Virus record (IMG/VR): IMGVR_UViG_3300031344_000263
Location: 1-33,387 of that record
Reading direction: 5' to 3' (one strand)
Length of the DNA: 33,387 bases
Origin: a virus
Positions 1 to 8,300 of this stretch are shown in pieces. Position numbers and translations under genes: made by a program. The stretch's first letter is position 1; every line of letters begins with the position of its first letter. The notes below the pieces were generated by a model that saw only the letters and a list, made by a program, of their open reading frames with translations, did not search any database and had not been told where the DNA came from.

Positions 1-621
1 ATGGCCAATCACCTCGCCATCGCCGCCGTCGCCAAAACCATCCTGAAGATGGTGGAGGACCACTGCCCGCGCGATGAGTTCGCCAGCACGCCCACGTTCA
101 CGCTGTACGCAGGCCACGACTTCGCCGCGCAACCCGTGACCGAGGGCTTTTCGCTGCTGGTGTGGCGCCTGAGCGTGAACACCGCCGTGCGCAGCTTTTC
201 GGCGCGGCGCGAGCCCGATGGCCGCAAGCGCCGCCCCCCGCTGCCTGTGGATGTGTCCATGCTGCTGACCGCCTGGAGCAGCGAGCCCGAACGCCAGTTG
301 CGCCTGACCGGCTGGGCGCTGCGTTTCCTCGAAGACAACGCCATCGTCCCGGCGGCCCTGCTCAACCAGTCGCTGTCGCGCCGCACCGTGCCGGCCTTCC
401 GCCCCGACGAGGCGATCGAGCTGATGCTGGAGGCGCCGTCCCTGCCCGACTACCTCGGCCTTTGGGACAAATTCCGCAGCCGCTGGCAGACCTCGCTGAC
501 CTACGTGGCGAGGCCGGTGCTGCTGGAGTCGGACATCGTCCTCGACGAGGGCGCCCTGGTCGAGACGCGCGACTTCCGCCATGGCCAGATCGACACCCGC
601 ATGCCCGGAGGACAGCCATGA
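1..621 (+). CDS. DUF4255 (Pvc16/Afp16-like) tail cap / terminator protein
   Basis: This 206-aa protein resembles the DUF4255 family. It opens with a helical stretch (HLAIAAVAKTILKMVED) and continues with a beta-rich part containing SLLVWRLSVN, and LPVDVSMLLTAW near residue 82. The last of these matches the 'PxxVDLxYLxTAW' type signature I associate with this family. Family knowledge: Afp16 and Pvc16 sit on the last ring of tube and sheath and end polymerisation. The ATG is the first base of the window, so no ribosome-binding site can be seen and an upstream start cannot be excluded. The stop overlaps the next ATG (ATGA at 618-621), so the two genes are probably translationally coupled. In many eCIS operons this gene lies at the head, just before the sheath genes, as here. 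Confidence 0.82.
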   Translation: MANHLAIAAVAKTILKMVEDHCPRDEFASTPTFTLYAGHDFAAQPVTEGFSLLVWRLSVNTAVRSFSARREPDGRKRRPPLPVDVSMLLTAWSSEPERQLRLTGWALRFLEDNAIVPAALLNQSLSRRTVPAFRPDEAIELMLEAPSLPDYLGLWDKFRSRWQTSLTYVARPVLLESDIVLDEGALVETRDFRHGQIDTRMPGGQP

Positions 622-1544
622 GCCCCACCGTGACCGCGACGCTGCCCACGCTGCAAGCAGGCTTCGACCGCCCCGCGCGGCGCGCCTTGCTGGGCGTGCA
701 ATGCCGCGATGTGGCCGATGGCCGCGTGGTGTCCGATGGCCTGCAACTGGTGCTGCACGACCTGTGGCAGCCGCGCCCCACCCGCCAGATGCGCGTGCTG
801 AGCGCCAACCGCCAAGGCGTGTTCGCGCTGCATGACTTCCCCGGCATCCGCAGCTTCCTGACGCCGTCAGAGGCCGGCAGCGACACCTTGCCCACCGGCT
901 CGACCATGGACGGCCTCGGCTCGCCGGCATCGCCCGACTTGCCGCGCTTTCGCCTCACAGTGCATGACACGCTGGGCCGCTACGTGGACATGGCCTTGAC
1001 CCCCGAACTCGGCCAGGGCCTGTGGGGGCCCTTGGCCGATGTCCCATCGCCTGCAGACGCGTTGGTGGCGCCACCGCACGTGCCGCTCTACAGCGCCGCC
1101 ACCCGCACGCCGCCGATCGGCATGGCCAGCCTGCGCACCGAGTTGCGCTCGGCCATGCACCCGGCGCAGCCCATCGCCTGGGCACTGCTGCGCCTGATGC
1201 TCAACGGCATCGCCCTGGCCGAGGGGCTGAGCGATACAGCCGGCCGTGTGCTGATGGTCTTCCCACTGCCACGCCCCCGCGAAGGCTTGCCCCACGGCTC
1301 CCCGGCCACCGCAGCGTCCTTGCTGGACTGGCCGGTGACCTTGCAGGCGTTCTGGTCGCCCGATCGGCGCGACGACCTCGCTCGTGGCCGCGTGCCCGAG
1401 TTCACCGAGTTGCTGGCACAGCCCGCCTTGCCCCTGTTGCAACACGCCGTTCCGCCCACGCCTTTGGGCCCCCTCACCCTGCGAGCCGGCCAGACCCTGC
1501 TCGTGGCCTCCCCACCCTCATCGTTCCTGTTCGTCGCGGACTGA
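618..1544 (+). CDS. Unrecognised 308-aa protein of the eCIS operon
   Basis: I do not recognise this family. The start is the ATG at 618, overlapping the stop of the DUF4255 gene. A longer upstream frame exists but would run through that gene. The N-terminal half has alternating polar and hydrophobic strands: RRALLGVQCRDVADGRVVSDG near residue 16 and FRLTVHDTLGRYVDMALTP near residue 110, which looks like an Ig-like or carboxypeptidase-regulatory-like beta-sandwich. Later come a short helical segment (IAWALLRLMLNGIALAEG, about 188) and a strand-rich end (LTLRAGQTLLVAS). There is no signal peptide or clear membrane segment. Its place between the cap gene and the first sheath gene suggests a particle-associated or assembly role. 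That is inference from position only. Confidence 0.75.
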   Translation: MSPTVTATLPTLQAGFDRPARRALLGVQCRDVADGRVVSDGLQLVLHDLWQPRPTRQMRVLSANRQGVFALHDFPGIRSFLTPSEAGSDTLPTGSTMDGLGSPASPDLPRFRLTVHDTLGRYVDMALTPELGQGLWGPLADVPSPADALVAPPHVPLYSAATRTPPIGMASLRTELRSAMHPAQPIAWALLRLMLNGIALAEGLSDTAGRVLMVFPLPRPREGLPHGSPATAASLLDWPVTLQAFWSPDRRDDLARGRVPEFTELLAQPALPLLQHAVPPTPLGPLTLRAGQTLLVASPPSSFLFVAD

Positions 1545-1550
1545 CTCCGC

Positions 1551-1556
1551 AGGAGA
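1551..1556 (+). promoter_or_regulatory. Strong Shine-Dalgarno of sheath gene 1
   Basis: AGGAGA lies five bases before the ATG at 1562. It fixes the sheath start and rules out the longer in-frame opening from about 1022. A strong site suits a subunit needed in many copies. Confidence 0.7.
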
Positions 1557-1561
1557 TACAC

Positions 1562-3574
1562 ATGCCCGAGTACCTCGCCCCAGGCGTCTTCGTGGAAGAA
1601 ACCTCGTTCAGAGCCAAGAGCATCGAGGGGGTCTCCACCACGACCACCGGCTTCATCGGTGCAGCGGCCTTCGGCCCCGTGGCCATGGAGCCCGACATCC
1701 TCACCAGCCTGACAGACTACGAGCGACTGTACGACCCGTTCACACCCGGCCATGCCCTGAGCTTCAGCGACAGCAGCGATGCGCCCAACCACCTGTGGCA
1801 CGCGGCACGCGCCTTCTTCAGCGAGGGCGGCAAGCGCTTGTACGTCTCGCGCGTGTTCAAGCCGCTGACAGGCGACCACACGCCCATCGCCGATGCCGAT
1901 GACGTGACACCCCCGGCCGTGAGCACCGCCTACAACGACGGCCATGCCCGGGTGGACAGCGCCGACACCGGTGGCGTGCGCGTGCGTGCCCGTCACCCCG
2001 GCGCAGCGGGCAACCTGCGCGTGCGCTTCACGCTCAAAGGTGGCGCCAATGTGCTGACCTCGGACACCGATCCGGTCAGCGGCAGCACCATCGCCACGCT
2101 GCGCTCGGTCAAGGACCTCGACCTGGTCTGGGTGCGCGACCGCACCAGCTCACCGCGCGGTGACGAGACCGGCTCGCTGTGCATCCTGCATTGGGACGAA
2201 GCCCGCGCCACCTGGACCTTCGAGCCCCTGGCCGTGACCTCGCCCGTCGAAGACACCGACTGGTTCGACGTCAGCACGCTCAACGCCGACCCCGAACCCG
2301 ACCACGGCGACTCGGTGCGCGTGGTGACGCTGGGCGTGTCGCTGCTCACCCGCGACGGCACCCGCGAGCTGGCCACCTGGACGGGCCTGCCGCTGGACCC
2401 GTCACACCGCAGCGGCGCTGCCACGGACTCGGTGTTCGCCTTCTTCGCCAACACGCCGGCTTCGGCCGCCGATGCCCGCGCCCTGCCCCTGGTCATCGCC
2501 CGGGACCCCAAGCTCGTGGCCTCGGCCTTTGACGTCGTCAACGACCTGTTCGGCGCCGATCCGACCGCCTTGCTGGAACCCAGTACCGAAGAGGCCAAGC
2601 GCCAGATCACCGCCGCAGACAAGCTCGGCTTCGGCATCTCGGTGGACTTCCAACTGGAAGGCGGCAACGACGGCATGCGCCCGGGCGCCAAGGAAGTCGA
2701 GGGCGACGCCGACCCGCGCAAGGGCTATTCGCTCGGCCTCAAGCAGTTCGAAGACATCGAAGACATCGCCATGGTGGCCGCCCCCGGCAGCACCTGGGAC
2801 TACGCCAATGTGCGCGACGAGGCCAACGGCACCATCGCCCAGCTGATCGCACACGCCGAGCGCATGCGCTACCGCATCGCCATCCTCGACAGTGGCGACA
2901 AGCTGCCGATCGCCGAAGTGCGTGGCATGCGCGCCAAGCTCGACAGCAAGCACGCCGCGCTCTACTACCCCTGGGTGACGGTGCTCGACCCCATCACCCG
3001 CCGCGAAATCAACCTGCCGCCCTCGGGCTTCGTGGCCGGCATCTGCGCGCGCAACGACATCGAGCGCGCCGTGTACAAGGCCCCGGCCAACGAGGTGGTG
3101 CGCCTGGCGATTGGCTTCGAGGCTCTGCTCAACAAGGCCCAGCAGGAGGTGCTCAACCCCGAAGGCATCAACTGCTTCCGCTACTTCGAAGGCCGCGGCA
3201 TGCGCCTGTGGGGCGCACGCACCATCAGCTCCGACCCCGAGTGGAAGTACCTCAACGTGCGGCGCTACTTTGCCTACCTGGAGCGCTCCATCGACAAGGG
3301 CACGCAGTGGGCCGTGTTCGAGCCCAACGGCGAGCAACTTTGGGCCAACGTGCGCCGCACCATCGAAGACTTCCTGCTCAACGAGTGGCAAAGCGGCGCG
3401 CTGCTGGGCGACAAGCCCGACAAGGCCTTCTTCGTGCGCTGCGACCGCAGCACCATGACCCAGAACGACCTGGACAACGGCCGCCTGATCTGCCTGGTGG
3501 GCGTGGCCCCGCTCAAGCCCGCCGAGTTCGTCATCTTCCGCATCGGCCAGTGGACGGGCGACCGCCGCAACTGA
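1562..3574 (+). CDS. Contractile tail sheath protein 1 (Pvc2/Afp2-like)
   Basis: This 670-aa protein is a phage-tail-sheath family member and the main contractile subunit. The N-terminus (PEYLAPGVFVEE followed by FIGAAAFGPV) is the classic opening of eCIS and phage sheath proteins. The C-terminal third carries the conserved sheath core: YLNVRRYFAYLERSIDKG, WAVFEPNGEQLWANVRR and NEWQSGALLGDKPDKAFFVRCD, ending in a strand exchanged with neighbouring subunits (AEFVIFRIGQW). The middle (about 100-370) is a variable, surface-exposed insertion rich in beta strands. The start at 1562 is set by an AGGAGA Shine-Dalgarno. Next comes a tube gene, the usual sheath-tube order. Length fits a sheath with extra outer domains. 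Neighbours and motifs make this one of the surest calls in the window. Confidence 0.95.
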   Translation: MPEYLAPGVFVEETSFRAKSIEGVSTTTTGFIGAAAFGPVAMEPDILTSLTDYERLYDPFTPGHALSFSDSSDAPNHLWHAARAFFSEGGKRLYVSRVFKPLTGDHTPIADADDVTPPAVSTAYNDGHARVDSADTGGVRVRARHPGAAGNLRVRFTLKGGANVLTSDTDPVSGSTIATLRSVKDLDLVWVRDRTSSPRGDETGSLCILHWDEARATWTFEPLAVTSPVEDTDWFDVSTLNADPEPDHGDSVRVVTLGVSLLTRDGTRELATWTGLPLDPSHRSGAATDSVFAFFANTPASAADARALPLVIARDPKLVASAFDVVNDLFGADPTALLEPSTEEAKRQITAADKLGFGISVDFQLEGGNDGMRPGAKEVEGDADPRKGYSLGLKQFEDIEDIAMVAAPGSTWDYANVRDEANGTIAQLIAHAERMRYRIAILDSGDKLPIAEVRGMRAKLDSKHAALYYPWVTVLDPITRREINLPPSGFVAGICARNDIERAVYKAPANEVVRLAIGFEALLNKAQQEVLNPEGINCFRYFEGRGMRLWGARTISSDPEWKYLNVRRYFAYLERSIDKGTQWAVFEPNGEQLWANVRRTIEDFLLNEWQSGALLGDKPDKAFFVRCDRSTMTQNDLDNGRLICLVGVAPLKPAEFVIFRIGQWTGDRRN

Positions 3575-3599
3575 GGCTGAGCCCGACACCCACCTCATC

Positions 3600-3605
3600 A
3601 AGGAG
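3600..3605 (+). promoter_or_regulatory. Strong Shine-Dalgarno of tube gene 1
   Basis: AAGGAG lies eight bases before the ATG at 3614. With the site ahead of sheath 1 it is among the best ribosome-binding sites of the operon, consistent with high demand for the main tube and sheath subunits. Confidence 0.65.
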
Positions 3606-3613
3606 AAACCACG

Positions 3614-4066
3614 ATGGCAGTGCTACGCGACCGCCCCTACGTCCAGTTCAACTTCCTGGTTGACCTCGGCACCGGCAACACCGACGGCCCCGAAGCGGGC
3701 TTCCAGGAAGTCAGCGGCATCGGCATGGAAGTGACCGTGTCCGAGTACCGCAACGGCAACGAGAAGGAAAACAGCGTGCGCAAGATCACCGGGCTGAACA
3801 AGGCCTCGGACGTGACCTTGAAGCGCGGTGTGATCGGCTCGCTGAACCTGTACCAGTGGCTGGACCAGATCCGCAACGGCGACCAGAAAGCCCTGCGCAC
3901 GGTCACCATCCAGCTGCAAAGCGAGGACCACACCACCGTCGTGCAGACGTGGAAGCTGATCCGCGCCCGCATCATCAAGCACACCTCCGGGCCCTTCAAT
4001 GCCAAGGGCACGGACGTCGCGATGGAAGAGTTGGTGCTGGCCTACGAACGCCTCGAAATGGAGTGA
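3614..4066 (+). CDS. Inner tube protein 1 (Pvc1/Afp1-like, T4 gp19 family)
   Basis: This 150-aa protein builds the hexameric rings of the rigid inner tube through which cargo travels. Family signatures are YVQFNFLVDLG near the N-terminus, FQEVSGIGMEVTVSEYRNG, TLKRGVIGSLNLYQWLDQIRNG in the middle, and the C-terminal NAKGTDVAMEELVLAYERLE. This is the pattern of phage T4 gp19-like tail tube proteins of eCIS, and the length is typical. It follows sheath 1 after a 39-base gap with its own strong Shine-Dalgarno. A second, diverged copy lies at 7045. By analogy with PVC, this copy, closest to the standard sheath and the more canonical of the two, probably forms the bulk tube. The other copy probably forms the first ring or rings on the hub. 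Confidence 0.95.
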   Translation: MAVLRDRPYVQFNFLVDLGTGNTDGPEAGFQEVSGIGMEVTVSEYRNGNEKENSVRKITGLNKASDVTLKRGVIGSLNLYQWLDQIRNGDQKALRTVTIQLQSEDHTTVVQTWKLIRARIIKHTSGPFNAKGTDVAMEELVLAYERLEME

Positions 4067-4103
4067 TGGCGCACCCGACGGCACCTCTCCGCGAGCCCTC
4101 CCC

Positions 4104-7031
4104 ATGAGCACCCTCCTGAGCCCAGGTTCACAGCGCCGCCTGCCCGGTGTGCGCTTTGACGTGCCCGCGCCAGCCCTGCGCGAGGTGCTGCCGCGCATGG
4201 ACATCGCCTGCTTCGTCGGCTTTGCCGCCAACGGGCCAGTGGACGTGCCCGTGGCGGTGGAGAGCCTGGCCGCCTTCGAAGCGGTGTTCGGCGCCGAACT
4301 GACGCTGCTCAACGATGCCCAGGGCCAGCCAGTGCGCGCGCTGCTGCACCCCAGCGTGCGCCAGTTCTTCAGCCAGGGCGGACGGCGTGCCTGGGTGATC
4401 CGCGTGATGGGCGCGGGTTCGGTGACGACGCGCTTCCCCGTGCCGCGCATGCTCAGCCTGGGCCGCAGCGACGCGGCTTCGTCCTGGCACATCGCGCCCG
4501 CCTTCCTCCAGGCCCACAGCCCGGGCGACTGGGCCGATGCACTGCGCGTGCGCTGTGAGACCGTGGTCACGCCGTTGTCGGTGACGCCCTTGAAGCTGCT
4601 GGGCGATGACCTGACCCTGCAAGCCCACGGCCCTGCGGCGCTGGGCGTGGTCGTGGGCGATGTGCTGCGCCTGCCCGTGGCCGAGGGCGAATGGGTGTTC
4701 GGCCGCGTGGCGCTGGCCGATGTCGCCCGCAACGATGCCGATGGCCGCCTGCAGCGCGTGCTGCACCTGCACCGCATGGGCACGCTGCGCCGCTGGCGAG
4801 GACAGCCGCAGGCCAGCCGCATGCACTGGCAGGAACCCGGCGTGCGCGCGCAACAGCTGGTGCAACGGCATGCCGACGTGGCCGAAGCGGCATGGCTGGC
4901 CGATGGTCGCTTGCGCTGGACGGCGCACTTGCCGCGTTTGACACAGCTGGAAGTGGGCGAGCCGGTGCGCCTGTCCTTCCAGGCCGGCGAACCCGGAGCC
5001 TGGGCCGTGATCGATGCCGTTCAGGCCTCGTCCGTGGCCGCGAACGGCACGGTCGAAACGCAGTTCGTGGCGCGGCCCTGGCGCGTGCCCGGCAGCCTGG
5101 CACGTCAGCCCCTGCGACATTGGGTGGCCCAGGCGCTGGGACAAGGGCAGGCACAAGGGCTGAACACCACCGTGCAGTGGCTGCGCAGCACCCTGCGCGT
5201 GCAGCACCCCGATGGCAGCGAAGCCCGCCTGGACGCCCTCGCCCTGAGCAGCCGCGGCGATGGCGCCGAGGCCCTGCCCACCTTGCCAGACGACGCGGCC
5301 TTCTTCGCACAGCCCCAGCGGCAAGCGTTCGGCGCCCATGCCAGCACGCTCGCGAACGCCTCGGACAACACCTCTGCCGACGCACCCGCCACGGCGTCCG
5401 CCCTCGCCCCCCGCTTCCCGCTGGCCGCGCCAGCATCGCCCAAGGAATGCCTTTGGCTGCCCCTCGACGCCCTGCCTGCAGCCGCAAGCGACGGCAGCGC
5501 TGAACCCGCCGCCCTGGCCACCGACCGCGGCCTGGGTGCGCGCGGCACCGACCTGCCCGCCCTGCTGCGCAACGGCCTGAGCCGCTTCGGCTGGACCTTG
5601 TTCGCCGACACCGCCCTGGCCGACATCCCCACCGACGCCCTGGCCGAACACGCCGAAGCGCTGCGCCTGCTGTCGCGCCAGCCGCGCAACCTCCACGGCC
5701 TGCACGCCGTGCTGGGCCACGCGGTCGAGGCCCTCATGGACGAGCCCACGCTGTTGCTGGTGCCCGATGCGGTCCAGCCGGGGTGGGAACGGGTTCGGCA
5801 AAGCACGCCCGCGCGCGTCATCCACGCCGCCACAGCCCCTGCGCCCAGCACCACCGACGGTTTCGCCGACTGCCGCTTGCGCCCCCTGGCCGCACCCTCC
5901 TTCCTGCCCGATGCCGATCCCGATGCCCAAGGCAACTACCTGCTGCACTGGACCGCACCCGAGCCCGGCCTGCGCTACGAACTGGAAGAGTCCGCCGATG
6001 CCGACTTCGCCGTGACGGGCCAGATCTTCACCGGCAGCGACACCGCCTTCAGCGTGGTCGGCAAGCCGGCGGGCCTGCGCCACCACCGCGTGCGCGCCAC
6101 CGATGGCCTGCGCACCAGCCCCTGGTCGGGCATGCAAGACGTCCGCGTGGGCGGCAGCCCCTATGCCTTGCTGGACGGCAGCCCCGCCGACCTGCTCGCC
6201 GTGCACCGCCTGATGCTGCGCACCGCTGCTGGCCGCGGAGACCTGTTCGCCTTGCTCGGCCTGCCCGAGGCGCACCGCTGGCCGCAGGCCCTGAGTCACG
6301 CACAAGCGCTGCGCAGCGCGAGCGACACCGGCGCAGCGCCCCCCACCGCCGTGCCGCCGCTGGGTGCTGGCGAGGCCCGTGCACTCTCGCACGGCAGCCT
6401 GCAACACGCCTGGCTCTACACCCGCCGTGGCGACGCCAGCCAGGGTGCCCCCCTCATCGGCTGCCCGCCCGACGGCGCCATCGCAGGGCAACTGGCCGCA
6501 TCGGCGCTGGCACGCGGAGCCTGGCTGGCCGTGGCCAACCAGCCCCTGAAGGACGTCGTGGCCGTGTCGCTCAAGCCCAACACCGCCGAACGCCAGGCCC
6601 TGCTCGATGCACAAATCAACCCGGTGTGGCTCAGTCCCATCGGCCACGTGCTGGGCAGCGCCGACACCCTGCTCGACGATGCCGACTGGCGCTCGGTCAA
6701 TGTGCGCCGCTTGATGTGCCTGCTGCGGCGCGTGGCCTTGCAGCGCGGTGCCGCCTATGTGTTCGAGCCCAACGGCCCGGCCTTGCAGCGCACGGTGGAG
6801 CGCGCTTTCAACGCCATGCTCGACGGCCTGTTCCAACGCGGCGCCTTCGCAGGCCGCAGCGTCAACGATGCCTTCCAGGTGGTGGTGGGCGAAGAGGTCA
6901 ACACGCCCCAGCGCAACGATGCCGGCCAGTTCTGGGTCGAGCTGCGTGTCGCACCGGCCTTGCCCATGCGCTTCCTGACCGTGCGCCTGCTGCGCAGTGG
7001 CGAACGGGTGCAAGCCCGCGAGCCGCGCTGA
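4104..7031 (+). CDS. Large second tail sheath protein with FN3-like insertion
   Basis: This 975-aa sheath paralogue is much longer than sheath 1. The N-terminus (PGVRFDVPAPA, then DIACFVGFAANGPVDVPV and FFSQGGRRAWVIRVMG) and the C-terminus (VNVRRLMCLLRRVALQRG, YVFEPNGPALQRTVERAF, FAGRSVNDAFQVVVGEE) match the conserved sheath ends. Between them lie some 550 extra residues. About 608-682 look like a fibronectin type III domain: LLHWTAPEPGLRYELEES, then HHRVRATDGLRTSPWSG, with the typical tryptophan, the Y-x-L-E-x-S strand and the R-V-R-A strand. A low-complexity Ala/Thr/Ser segment lies at about 415-450. The ATG at 4104 begins the recognisable N-terminus. No strong Shine-Dalgarno precedes it, so synthesis may be lower than for sheath 1. 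By analogy with Pvc4/Afp4 it may occupy a special ring near the baseplate or decorate the sheath surface (inference). Confidence 0.88.
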   Translation: MSTLLSPGSQRRLPGVRFDVPAPALREVLPRMDIACFVGFAANGPVDVPVAVESLAAFEAVFGAELTLLNDAQGQPVRALLHPSVRQFFSQGGRRAWVIRVMGAGSVTTRFPVPRMLSLGRSDAASSWHIAPAFLQAHSPGDWADALRVRCETVVTPLSVTPLKLLGDDLTLQAHGPAALGVVVGDVLRLPVAEGEWVFGRVALADVARNDADGRLQRVLHLHRMGTLRRWRGQPQASRMHWQEPGVRAQQLVQRHADVAEAAWLADGRLRWTAHLPRLTQLEVGEPVRLSFQAGEPGAWAVIDAVQASSVAANGTVETQFVARPWRVPGSLARQPLRHWVAQALGQGQAQGLNTTVQWLRSTLRVQHPDGSEARLDALALSSRGDGAEALPTLPDDAAFFAQPQRQAFGAHASTLANASDNTSADAPATASALAPRFPLAAPASPKECLWLPLDALPAAASDGSAEPAALATDRGLGARGTDLPALLRNGLSRFGWTLFADTALADIPTDALAEHAEALRLLSRQPRNLHGLHAVLGHAVEALMDEPTLLLVPDAVQPGWERVRQSTPARVIHAATAPAPSTTDGFADCRLRPLAAPSFLPDADPDAQGNYLLHWTAPEPGLRYELEESADADFAVTGQIFTGSDTAFSVVGKPAGLRHHRVRATDGLRTSPWSGMQDVRVGGSPYALLDGSPADLLAVHRLMLRTAAGRGDLFALLGLPEAHRWPQALSHAQALRSASDTGAAPPTAVPPLGAGEARALSHGSLQHAWLYTRRGDASQGAPLIGCPPDGAIAGQLAASALARGAWLAVANQPLKDVVAVSLKPNTAERQALLDAQINPVWLSPIGHVLGSADTLLDDADWRSVNVRRLMCLLRRVALQRGAAYVFEPNGPALQRTVERAFNAMLDGLFQRGAFAGRSVNDAFQVVVGEEVNTPQRNDAGQFWVELRVAPALPMRFLTVRLLRSGERVQAREPR

Positions 7032-7044
7032 AAGAGGGCACGCC

Positions 7045-7512
7045 ATGGCCACCCTGAACGCCCTGCCCTTCACCGCCTTCAACTTCGCCGTGGAAATCGT
7101 GCGGGCCGACGGCGCCTCGCCCTTGGTCTCCGCGGCCTTTGCCGAGTGCGATGGCCTGGAGTTGGGCATGGAGGTCAAAACCATCCGCGAAGGCGGCGCC
7201 AACGACCGCCAGATCCGCCTGAGCGGCCCGGCCACCGTGGGCCAGCTCACCCTCAAGCGCGGCATGACGGCCGACAGCCTCGACCTGTGGCTGTGGATGA
7301 CCGACAGCCTGGCCGACCCCAGCCTGCGCGCCGAGGCAGAGGTCGTGCTGCTGGCCCCCGATGGCGCCGAGCGCGTGCGCTTCGTGTTGTCGCGCTGCCT
7401 GCCCATCAAGGTGAAGGCGCCGCCGCTGAACGCCAAGGACGGTGCCATCGCGATCGAAGAGCTGCAGCTCGCCTACGAACGCATCGGCGTCAAACGCGCA
7501 GGAGGCCTCTGA
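7045..7512 (+). CDS. Inner tube protein 2 (Pvc5/Afp5-like, initiator ring)
   Basis: This 155-aa paralogue of tube protein 1 shares FTAFNFAVEI at the start, FAECDGLELGMEVKTIREGG, the TLKRGMTADSLDLWLWM segment and the C-terminal NAKDGAIAIEELQLAYERIG. In PVC and Afp, the second tube protein forms the adaptor ring or rings between the hub trimer and the tube. The gene's position immediately before the LysM adaptor and hub fits that role. The chosen ATG at 7045 follows a GAGGG site and gives a start colinear with tube protein 1. An upstream in-frame start would add sixteen residues unlike the family. The first sheath-tube pair is thus echoed by a second, baseplate-proximal pair. Confidence 0.92.
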   Translation: MATLNALPFTAFNFAVEIVRADGASPLVSAAFAECDGLELGMEVKTIREGGANDRQIRLSGPATVGQLTLKRGMTADSLDLWLWMTDSLADPSLRAEAEVVLLAPDGAERVRFVLSRCLPIKVKAPPLNAKDGAIAIEELQLAYERIGVKRAGGL

Positions 7513-7513
7513 G

Positions 7514-8263
7514 ATGGCACAGGACAAGATCGCCAAAGCCCGCCTCATCGAACTCGACGAAAGCCTCAAGAACGAGGCCTCGGGCGGCAAGTCGGTGACG
7601 GTGCAGTTCAACCCGGACTCGCTCAAGCTGGCCTTCGCCAACCAGATCCAGAACAGCAACCCCAGCAGTTCGGGCTCGGGCGGCGGCGCTGGCAGCGGCG
7701 GTGGTGGCGACCAGGCCAGCGGCACCTCGGGACGCCAGTTCGTGGGCGCCGGCACGACCAAGCTCACGGTGCAGCTGTGGTTCGACGCGGCCACCGCGCC
7801 CGATGGCCAGGTCGATGACGTGCGCCGCCTGACGCAGCAGGTCATCTACTTCATCACGCCGAAGAAATCACAGCAAGATGCCAGCCGCTTCGTGCCGCCG
7901 GGCGTGCGCTTCAGCTGGGGCTCCTTCCTGTTCGACGGCCTGATCGACAGCATCGAAGAAAGCATCGAGTACTTCTCGCCCGACGGCAAACCGCTGCGCG
8001 CCAGCGTCTCGCTGGGCATGTCGCAGCAAACCATCCTGGTGGCCAATTTCGACTCGGCCGCGCGCCCGCCCGGCACGGCGCGCGGGCCCGGCGCCTCGCC
8101 ACTGACCGTGGCCGCCGGTGGCAGCACCTTGCAAGGCCTGGCCGCCGGCGCGGGCGGCGACTGGCAGCGCATCGCCGCGGCCAACGGCATCGACAACCCC
8201 CGGCAGTTGCAGGCCGGCCAGCTCATCGACCTGAGCGCCACCCTGCCGCGCTCGCTGTTCTGA
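7514..8263 (+). CDS. LysM-containing baseplate adaptor (Pvc7/Afp7-like)
   Basis: This 249-aa protein is the homologue of Afp7/Pvc7, which link the inner tube and hub to the sheath and baseplate (T4 gp53/gp48-like place). The N-terminal domain has the family phrase KSVTVQFNPDSLKLAFANQ and, after a linker, LTVQLWFDAATAPDGQVDDV and a VPPGVRFSWGSFLFDG strand pair. The linker at about residues 55-72 is almost pure Gly/Ser. The C-terminus is a LysM-like module of about 45 residues (PLTVAAGGSTLQGLAAGAGG, then WQRIAAANGI and LQAGQLIDL), which in this family is a structural module rather than a proven glycan binder. AGGAGG at 7500-7505 lies eight bases before the ATG. The gene begins directly after tube 2. 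Confidence 0.92.
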   Translation: MAQDKIAKARLIELDESLKNEASGGKSVTVQFNPDSLKLAFANQIQNSNPSSSGSGGGAGSGGGGDQASGTSGRQFVGAGTTKLTVQLWFDAATAPDGQVDDVRRLTQQVIYFITPKKSQQDASRFVPPGVRFSWGSFLFDGLIDSIEESIEYFSPDGKPLRASVSLGMSQQTILVANFDSAARPPGTARGPGASPLTVAAGGSTLQGLAAGAGGDWQRIAAANGIDNPRQLQAGQLIDLSATLPRSLF

Positions 8264-8300
8264 ACGCCCCCCAGCACCCCGTCAAGGAACAGGAAACCCC

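Noticed and set aside
8119-8260. LysM module as evidence for a peptidoglycan hydrolase
   Set aside because: The module sits at the end of an Afp7/Pvc7-type adaptor, where it is structural. No hydrolase domain is present.
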